A stretch of 12,185 nucleotides of DNA from a bacterium (GTDB taxonomy: Bacteria > Pseudomonadota > Alphaproteobacteria > Rhizobiales > Xanthobacteraceae). The DNA is taken from the NCBI GenBank assembly GCA_029946075.1, contig JAQSDT010000752.1:1-12185 (forward strand), given 5' to 3'. The notes beneath the pieces are model-generated. The model worked only from the letters and a program-made list of their open reading frames with translations, had not been told where the DNA came from and searched no databases. Shown here in pieces: positions 6,990 through 12,185 of the stretch. The position numbers were made by a program, and so were the translations under genes. Every line of letters begins with the position of its first letter. The stretch's first letter is position 1.

Positions 6990-7997
6990 CTATCTGGCGC
7001 CGGTCTCGACATCGAATGTCTTGCGCAGCACTTCGGTGCCGTCGCGCATGACGCGATAGGTCGCGGTGTAGATGCCCGCGGACCAGGCCGGCTCGGTGCG
7101 CTTCCGCCCGGTCGAGATCAGGAATTGCGCCTTGTCCGCATCCAGCGCAGCCGGATTGTAGGCCGCAAACGGCGCACCGTCGGGACCTTGCACCGAGAGG
7201 AATTGCTGGTCACCGGTCTGCAGGCCGATGGTCCTGACATAGGCGACCAGCGCGTCGGAGTTCGGCATCACCGCAATGCTCGCAGCTTTCCCCGATTCGA
7301 CGAGATCCATGGTGGGGTTGATGCCGGTGAAGCCGAAATCGATGATCTCACGCGGCCGGTATTGCATCTGATTGACCAGCGCCGCCGCCCACAGCGAACG
7401 GCCGCCGCCGCAGGAATCTTCCGATGCGCCATAGGCAAAGGGATCGACGGCCTTGCCGCGGTATCTCACCGTGAAGTGCAGGTGAAAAAATTCTGTGTCG
7501 CCGGACAGGCCGACCAATCCTATCGGTTGTTCTGTCGCGATCCGGTCGCCCGGCTTGATGCGAACGCTGCCCTTGGCCATGTGGCAATATTGCGTGCGCC
7601 AGCCGCCGTCATGCTCGATCACGGCGCCATTGCCGCACTCCTTCCCGGCGACGGCCGCCTTGCCGACGATCCTTACCGAGACATCTTCCATGTCGTTCCG
7701 CATCCCGACGACGCGGCCGGGCGCGGCGGCGAGCACTTCCACGCCCTGTCTCTGAATTTCGAGATTGCGGATGCGAATGTCGGTGCCGTCATGACCATTA
7801 TAGGTGCGCGCGCCACACCGGAAATCGCGCGCCTTTTCCGAAGTGTCGTGATCGAGATAGTTCTGCACGAAGCAGTTCACGCCGGGCTGGCACCTGATCG
7901 GCAGCGCCAGCGAAATGACATCCTCCGTCTTCGCGTGGCTTGCGGCGGCAAGAGCCAGCAATGCGAGCGGCAGGAATGTGCGAAGCGCAGAAGGCAT
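6990..7997 (-). CDS. Exported M23 (LytM-like) zinc metallopeptidase
   Basis: A 335-residue protein with a signal peptide (about 1-22, ending ASHA) followed by an M23/LytM domain (about 60-190). The zinc and catalytic residues are intact: H69 and D73 in NGHDGTD, H139 in YCHM, and H172/H174 in FHLHF. M23 enzymes with all these residues usually cut peptide bridges of peptidoglycan or other glycine-rich peptides in the envelope, so it is probably active rather than a degenerate activator. The catalytic half carries six cysteines (36, 42, 61, 121, 138, 196), suggesting disulfides in the periplasm. The C-terminal part (about 220-335) has a beta-rich look and no domain I recognise. The ATG at 7997 has no Shine-Dalgarno sequence, but a TACAAT hexamer lies 6 bases upstream. 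It is 51 bases after tetR on the same strand. Confidence 0.9.
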   Translation of the reverse strand: MPSALRTFLPLALLALAAASHAKTEDVISLALPIRCQPGVNCFVQNYLDHDTSEKARDFRCGARTYNGHDGTDIRIRNLEIQRQGVEVLAAAPGRVVGMRNDMEDVSVRIVGKAAVAGKECGNGAVIEHDGGWRTQYCHMAKGSVRIKPGDRIATEQPIGLVGLSGDTEFFHLHFTVRYRGKAVDPFAYGASEDSCGGGRSLWAAALVNQMQYRPREIIDFGFTGINPTMDLVESGKAASIAVMPNSDALVAYVRTIGLQTGDQQFLSVQGPDGAPFAAYNPAALDADKAQFLISTGRKRTEPAWSAGIYTATYRVMRDGTEVLRKTFDVETGAR

Positions 7998-8003
7998 GAT
8001 GCG

Positions 8004-8009
8004 ATTGTA
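8004..8009 (-). promoter_or_regulatory. Candidate -10 element for the M23 peptidase gene
   Basis: On the minus strand TACAAT ends 6 bases before the peptidase ATG, close to the TATAAT consensus. This would start transcription at or next to the A of the ATG, giving a leaderless mRNA and explaining the missing ribosome site. There is no good -35 hexamer at 16-18 bases (the region reads about TCGCGC), so support is weaker than for the similar tetR element. Confidence 0.4.
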
Positions 8010-8048
8010 GCGAGGCGGGCGTTGTTGCGCGAGCGCGGATATTTTCGC

Positions 8049-8660
8049 CTATGCCGTTGCAATCCCCATCGCGCGCTGCAGATCCACGATCGCGCGCAAA
8101 AAACTGTCCGACGGGGTGGTCTCGGGATCGATCAGGCGGTGCAGGCGAAAACCGTCTTCCAGCGCCAGTACCACCGCGCCGGCCCAGCCCGGATTGAGAA
8201 TGGTAGTTCTCCGGGCATTCTTTGCCGTGGTCTCGACGATATCGGTGATCAGCTTGCGCCGCGCCCGCAGGCGCTTGGCCAGTTCCGGCCGCCGCTTCTC
8301 GGCGCGCGCCACGAACAGGATCATCTCCATGTGCAGCAGGGGAGAGCGGCCGAGCGGATCCTGCTGGTTGTGGTCCATGCCTTTCAGCGCGTCGATGAAG
8401 TCGGGGAGGTTCTTGTGCTTTTCGAGCAGATCGTGAATCCGCCGGATCGATTGCTCGACGTGATCCTCGAGCATCGCGATGATCAGTTCTTCCTTGCTCT
8501 TGAAGTTCGAATAAAACGCGCCGCGCGTGAAGCCGGCGGCGGCCGCGATAATCTCGATGCTGGCGCCGCCGATGCCCTGTTCCTCGAACACGCGCGCCGC
8601 CGCGTCGAACAGCTTTTCGCGGGTGTCGTCCCTGGTGGGCCTGGTCCTTAACCTTGACAT
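8049..8660 (-). CDS. TetR/AcrR-family transcriptional repressor
   Basis: A 203-residue protein of typical TetR length. The N-terminal three-helix DNA-binding domain (about 12-60) has the classic order: REKLFDAAARVFEEQGI, then IEIIAAAAGFTRGAFYSNF as helix-turn-helix, then KSKEELI. The remainder (about 65-200) is the variable helical ligand-binding and dimer domain; its ligand cannot be read from sequence. The ATG at 8660 has no Shine-Dalgarno sequence, but a good promoter ends 6 bases before it, so leaderless translation is likely. The gene is divergent from a cytochrome P450, and the gap holds a perfect inverted repeat overlapping its own -35. It therefore probably represses itself and the P450, with relief by the P450's substrate or a related compound (inferred). 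The M23 peptidase gene follows 51 bases downstream. Confidence 0.94.
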   Translation of the reverse strand: MSRLRTRPTRDDTREKLFDAAARVFEEQGIGGASIEIIAAAAGFTRGAFYSNFKSKEELIIAMLEDHVEQSIRRIHDLLEKHKNLPDFIDALKGMDHNQQDPLGRSPLLHMEMILFVARAEKRRPELAKRLRARRKLITDIVETTAKNARRTTILNPGWAGAVVLALEDGFRLHRLIDPETTPSDSFLRAIVDLQRAMGIATA

Positions 8661-8666
8661 CGGCGC

Positions 8667-8695
8667 ATTTTAGGGCAGAGTGCAACTCGATACAA
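8667..8695 (-). promoter_or_regulatory. Predicted sigma-70-type promoter of tetR
   Basis: On the minus strand, -35 TTGTAT (8690-8695) and -10 TAAAAT (8667-8672) are separated by exactly 17 bases and each is close to consensus. The -10 ends 6 bases before the tetR ATG, so transcription would begin at about the first base of the start codon. The -35 lies inside the neighbouring inverted repeat, so a bound repressor would block it. Confidence 0.6.
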
Positions 8696-8707
8696 CAGTG
8701 TATCGAG
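8686..8707. promoter_or_regulatory. Probable TetR operator (perfect 9-bp inverted repeat)
   Basis: CTCGATACA and TGTATCGAG are exact inverted copies around a 4-base spacer, 22 bp in all. The site lies in the 97-base gap between divergent tetR and P450 genes, 25 bases from the tetR ATG and 50 from the P450 ATG. Size, symmetry and position are those of a TetR-family operator. It overlaps the predicted tetR -35. I could not assign the P450 promoter with confidence, but it must lie close to or downstream of this site. Confidence 0.75.
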
Positions 8708-8757
8708 ATTACAGGGATGGAAACGCGGTCAACGCGTAGCAACCGATCGAGGTCACG

Positions 8758-9990
8758 ATGAACGAGCATGTTCAGACTGCGAATAGCGCGCCGTTGTTCA
8801 ATCCGCTGTCCCCGGACTTCATCCGCAATCCCTATCCGCATTACGAGCGGATGCGTACGACCGACCCCGTGCATCTGACCCCGCTCGGCATGTATGTCGC
8901 CAGCCGTCACGCCGAGGCCAGCCTCGTGATGCGCGACAAGCGGTTCGGCAAGGATTACGTCGAGCGCAGCATCCGTCGCTATGGTCCGAAGATCATGGAA
9001 GAGCCGGTGTTCCGCAGCATGAGCCACTGGATGCTGCAGCAGGATCCGCCGGACCACACCCGCCTGCGCGGACTGGTCGTGAAGGCGTTCACCGCCCGCC
9101 GCGTCGAAGACATGCGCCCGCGCATCCAGCACATCGTCGACGAAACGCTCGATCGCATCGTCCCGCAGGGCAAGATGGACCTGATCGAGGACTTTGCGTT
9201 CCGCCTGCCGGTCACCATCATCTGCGACATGCTCGGAATCCCCGAAGAGCACCGCGAGGTGTTTTACACCGGCTCGCGCGACGGCGGACGCCTGCTCGAT
9301 CCGGTGCCGCTGTCGCCCGAAGAAATCAAGCAGGGCAACGCCGGCAACGCCATGGCGGCGATGTATTTCCAGCAGTTGTTCGAACTGCGCCGGAAGTCGC
9401 CCGGCGACGATCTGATCACGCAGCTGGTGCAGGCCGAGGAAGACGGCAGCAAGCTCTCCAACGAGGAACTGACCGCCAACATCATCCTCTTGTTCGGCGC
9501 CGGCCATGAGACCACGGTCAACCTGATCGGCAACGGCCTGCTGGCGCTGTATCGCAATCCGGATCAGCTCGCGCTGCTGAAGGCCAGGCCGGAACTGATC
9601 ACCAATGCGATCGAGGAATTCCTGCGCTACGATTCGTCGGTACAGCTCACCGGCCGGGTGGCGCTGGAAGACATCGAGGACCTCGGCGGCAAGCGCATCC
9701 CGAAGGGCGAAAGCGTGCTGTGCCTCCTGGGCTCGGCCAACCACGACCCCGCCGTCTATCCCGACCATCCGGAGCGGCTCGACATCACCCGGCCGAACGT
9801 CCGGCCGCTGTCATTCGGCGGCGGCATCCACTTCTGCCTCGGCGCCCAATTGGCGCGGATCGAGGCCGAAGTGGCGATTTCGACCCTGCTGCGCCGGTTG
9901 CCGGACCTGCGGCTCGATGACGCTGTCAATCCGGAATGGCGGCCGACCTTCGTGCTGCGCGGCCTGAAGCGGCTGCCGGCCAGCTGGTAA
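8758..9990 (+). CDS. Soluble bacterial cytochrome P450 (CYP107-like)
   Basis: A 410-residue P450 without a membrane anchor, the normal length for bacterial class I enzymes. Key motifs are intact: the oxygen-activating I-helix AGHETT (248-253), ExxR as E287-R290 in EEFLRY, and the heme loop FGGGIHFCLGAQLAR with the thiolate ligand at C360. QDPPDHTRLRGLV at about 95-107 is the usual C-helix region whose HTRLR contacts heme propionates. Family members hydroxylate small hydrophobic substrates using electrons from a ferredoxin and a ferredoxin reductase. Neither partner is encoded in this window, so electrons must come from elsewhere in the genome. GAGG six bases before the ATG is a good ribosome site. 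Divergent tetR and the palindrome between them point to substrate-inducible expression, suggesting catabolism or detoxification of a compound that cannot be named from sequence. Confidence 0.96.
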   Translation: MNEHVQTANSAPLFNPLSPDFIRNPYPHYERMRTTDPVHLTPLGMYVASRHAEASLVMRDKRFGKDYVERSIRRYGPKIMEEPVFRSMSHWMLQQDPPDHTRLRGLVVKAFTARRVEDMRPRIQHIVDETLDRIVPQGKMDLIEDFAFRLPVTIICDMLGIPEEHREVFYTGSRDGGRLLDPVPLSPEEIKQGNAGNAMAAMYFQQLFELRRKSPGDDLITQLVQAEEDGSKLSNEELTANIILLFGAGHETTVNLIGNGLLALYRNPDQLALLKARPELITNAIEEFLRYDSSVQLTGRVALEDIEDLGGKRIPKGESVLCLLGSANHDPAVYPDHPERLDITRPNVRPLSFGGGIHFCLGAQLARIEAEVAISTLLRRLPDLRLDDAVNPEWRPTFVLRGLKRLPASW

Positions 9991-10157
9991 CGGCCGGCTG
10001 CTGCGATTTACCGGCTCCGATCCGATCCGATCGGGGCGGGTACGCTTTGGCAGTATGCCGCTGTGACTTCGCCACACTTGTCTCTATATTCGAAACTGCT
10101 TCGGCGCCCGATGCGGCGTGATGCGGCCTGTGCCGGAGCGGTTCAAGGGGAGACACC
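9991..10157. promoter_or_regulatory. Intergenic region between the P450 and asmA-like genes
   Basis: These 167 bases hold no gene I can support. A short run of CCGAT units occurs at about 10017-10031. TATATT at 10085-10090 could be a -10 for the asmA-like gene, but no clear -35 accompanies it. There is no stem followed by a T-run after the P450, so I see no intrinsic terminator. Confidence 0.3.
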
Positions 10158-12185
10158 GTGCAGACGACGCTGCTCGGCCTGGCAATCGCCTTCATCATTG
10201 CACTGCTGGCCGCGCTCGTCGGCCCGTATTTCATCGACTGGAACCAGTTCCGGCCGCAATTCGAGGCCGAGGCGACGCGGATCATCGGCGCGCCGGTGCG
10301 GGTCGGTGGCAAACTCGACGCCCGGTTGTTGCCGGCGCCGTCATTGCAACTGCATTCGGTGGTGGTCGGCGGCGCCAACGATCTCGGCAAGGTTCGCGCC
10401 GACAAGCTCGACGTCGAGTTCAGCCTCAGCGCGCTGATGCGCGGCGAGGTGCGTGCCACCGAGCTCACGATCAACGGCATGTCGCTCGATCTCGGCCTCG
10501 ATCCCAGGGGCCGCATCGACTGGCCGGCGACCACGGGTGCGGTCAATCTCGGCTCGCTGGCGATCGACCGGCTGAATCTCACCGGCCGCATCGCGCTGCA
10601 TGATGCCGCCAGCCGCAGCACGCTCGAACTGAACGACATCGCCTTCAGCGGCGACGTCCGTTCGCTGGCCGGCGCGATCCGCGGCGACGGCAATTTCATG
10701 CTGTCAGGTATTCGCTATCCCTTTCGCATCTCGTCGGGGCAGGGGCCTGATGGCAACGGCACCCGCGTTCACCTCAATATCGATCCGGGTCAGCGCGCCT
10801 TCGCCGCAGATCTCGACGGCATCCTGAATTTCGATTCCCGCGCGCCGCGCTTCGAGGGCACGGTCATGCTCACCGCGCCGGCGCAGAAGGGCAGGACCGA
10901 CGAGACGCCGTGGCGCATCAACGCAAAGATCAAGACCGACTACGCGGCCGGCCGTCTCGAACAGATTGAATTGACCTATGGCAGCGACGACCGGGCGCTG
11001 AAACTTGCCGGCACCGGCGACATTCGTTTCGGCGCGAAGCCGTTGCTGCGCGCGGCGCTGTCGGCGCGCCAGCTCGACGCCGACAAGTTCATTGCCCGCG
11101 ACAAGGACGCCGAACCGCAGCGCGCCTGGCCGGCGATGCGCGCGGTCACGTCGGGGATTCCGCATCTGCCGATCCCGGCGCAAATCGAGATTTCGACCGA
11201 GCAGGTGATGCTGGGCGGCCGGCCGCTGCAGGACATTGCCGCCGAGATTCACGACGACACCAAATCCTGGCGCATCCACAAGCTGGAATTCCGCGCGCCC
11301 GGCGCGACGCGGGTCTCGCTGAGCGAGGCGGGCGCGGGCGGTGCGCCCGATCAGTTCAAGGGCGCGTTGAATGTCGAGTCCAGCGATCCCGACGCGCTGC
11401 TGACCTGGCTGCAGGGCCGCGGCGATGCCGCCTATCGCAGTCAGAAACCGTTGCGATTGCGCGGCGATGTCAGCGCGGCGGCGCATGGCTTTGCCATCGA
11501 CGCCATGAAGGCCGAAATCGATGGCGGTATGGTCGAGGGGCGGATTGCGGTCACGCATCGGCAGGCGGATACGGGTTCGCGCGTCTCGGCGGAATTGAAG
11601 GCGGAACGCCTCGACCTCGATGCCGCCACTTCGTTTGCGCGCTCGCTGGCCGGGCCGCAGGGCGAATGGCCCGATGAAGGCCGGCTCGCGCTCGACATCG
11701 GCCGTGCGATTTCGTCGGGGCAGGAGTTGCGGCCGTTGCAGGCCAGGCTCGGCTATTCGCAGAAGGGTTTTTCGCTCGACCAGTTGAAGATCGGCCAGTC
11801 CGACAGCGTGACGCTCGAAGGCAACGGCAGTTTCGATCGCGTCAACGCGACCGGCAAACTGGCGCTCAATGCCGGTGCCGCATCGTTCACCCAGCTCACC
11901 GCGCTGGTGTCGCCGTTCGCGCCGTCGATCGCGGCACGGATCAATGCGATGGGAAGCCGGCCGGGTGCGGCGCGCTTCAAACTGGCGCTCGACCTCGACA
12001 GGAATGCCGGACAATCCGACCGCGCGCTGGCGCGCGCCGTCATCGATGTCGATGCACCCCTGCTGAAGGGCGTCACCACGATCACGGCAAAGCCGACGCT
12101 TGCGGCGATCAACGGGTTCGATTTCCAGGCCCTGCAGCGCAGCGAGTTCGGCGTCGATGCAAAACTGTCTTCGGAACAGGGCCAC
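10158..12185 (+). CDS. AsmA-family envelope protein, 5' part, continues beyond the window
   Basis: An open frame of 676 codons from a GTG at 10158 to the last base, without a stop. The GTG follows AAGGGGAG by 6 bases, a strong ribosome site. The protein opens with a single N-terminal membrane helix (about 5-25, MQTTLLGLAIAFIIALLAAL), then GPYFIDWNQFRPQFEAEA and a segment on to about residue 73 containing GAPVRVGGKLDARLLPAPSL, the hallmark start of AsmA-domain proteins. The rest is long, beta-rich and repetitive in character, matching the groove-like bridge fold of AsmA/TamB-type proteins. These are anchored in the inner membrane, face the periplasm, and are implicated in phospholipid transport to the outer membrane and assembly of envelope components (family knowledge). 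The alphaproteobacterial versions are often over 1000 residues, so perhaps half is shown. It is 167 bases after the P450 and probably independent. Confidence 0.88.
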   Translation, partial: MQTTLLGLAIAFIIALLAALVGPYFIDWNQFRPQFEAEATRIIGAPVRVGGKLDARLLPAPSLQLHSVVVGGANDLGKVRADKLDVEFSLSALMRGEVRATELTINGMSLDLGLDPRGRIDWPATTGAVNLGSLAIDRLNLTGRIALHDAASRSTLELNDIAFSGDVRSLAGAIRGDGNFMLSGIRYPFRISSGQGPDGNGTRVHLNIDPGQRAFAADLDGILNFDSRAPRFEGTVMLTAPAQKGRTDETPWRINAKIKTDYAAGRLEQIELTYGSDDRALKLAGTGDIRFGAKPLLRAALSARQLDADKFIARDKDAEPQRAWPAMRAVTSGIPHLPIPAQIEISTEQVMLGGRPLQDIAAEIHDDTKSWRIHKLEFRAPGATRVSLSEAGAGGAPDQFKGALNVESSDPDALLTWLQGRGDAAYRSQKPLRLRGDVSAAAHGFAIDAMKAEIDGGMVEGRIAVTHRQADTGSRVSAELKAERLDLDAATSFARSLAGPQGEWPDEGRLALDIGRAISSGQELRPLQARLGYSQKGFSLDQLKIGQSDSVTLEGNGSFDRVNATGKLALNAGAASFTQLTALVSPFAPSIAARINAMGSRPGAARFKLALDLDRNAGQSDRALARAVIDVDAPLLKGVTTITAKPTLAAINGFDFQALQRSEFGVDAKLSSEQGH

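Noticed and set aside
7125..8651. 508-codon plus-strand frame across the M23 and tetR genes
   Set aside because: Both minus-strand genes have recognisable families with intact motifs. The plus-strand product has no coherent domain.
7798..9768. 656-codon minus-strand frame across tetR and the P450
   Set aside because: It overlaps an intact P450 on the other strand and reads tetR in the wrong frame. It is not credible as a protein.
10017..10033. CCGAT-unit run downstream of the P450 as a tandem repeat element or terminator
   Set aside because: Only about three units, with no stem-loop and T-run. It is too short to call a repeat element.
10704..12185. 493-codon minus-strand frame at the right edge
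   Set aside because: The plus strand is open for 676 codons from a GTG with a strong ribosome site and AsmA N-terminal features. The minus frame is its shadow.

Overview
The window is high-GC DNA packed with genes on both strands. Its protein content (CcdA, DoxX, a dCache-type class III cyclase, a CYP107-like soluble P450, a large AsmA protein) fits an alphaproteobacterium, most likely of the Bradyrhizobium/Rhodopseudomonas group. That placement is inferred from protein style and was not tested by a search. I see no mobile element, CRISPR array, rRNA, tRNA or prophage gene. It reads as ordinary chromosome carrying several small accessory transcription units.

Layout. (1) Bases 1-2284, minus strand: ccdA, then a doxX-like gene, then an exported DUF255/thioredoxin-fold protein that runs off the left edge. 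This looks like an envelope thiol-redox operon in which CcdA brings electrons across the membrane to a periplasmic CxxC protein. (2) 2438-4531, plus strand: a membrane-bound class III nucleotide cyclase with an extracytoplasmic sensor, divergent from ccdA. (3) 4625-6983, plus strand: a D-2-hydroxyacid dehydrogenase-family protein that starts at TTG, then an MFS transporter of the monocarboxylate/oxalate-formate type. They are probably an uptake-and-oxidation pair for an unidentified organic acid. (4) 6990-8660, minus strand: a TetR-family repressor followed by an exported M23 (LytM-like) metallopeptidase that converges on the transporter gene. (5) 8758-9990, plus strand: a cytochrome P450 divergent from tetR. 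The 97-base gap between them holds a perfect 9+9 inverted repeat, a strong candidate TetR operator. (6) 10158 to the right edge, plus strand: the first 676 codons of an AsmA-family protein, starting at GTG behind a strong Shine-Dalgarno sequence.

The genes form independent modules rather than one pathway. The best leads are the TetR/P450 control region, where the operator overlaps a good promoter whose geometry predicts a leaderless tetR mRNA; the CcdA-DoxX-exported DUF255 set; and the dehydrogenase, which appears to lack the family's usual catalytic glutamate. Apart from these leads I did not find an obviously new multi-gene system. All gaps between genes are shorter than 170 bases.
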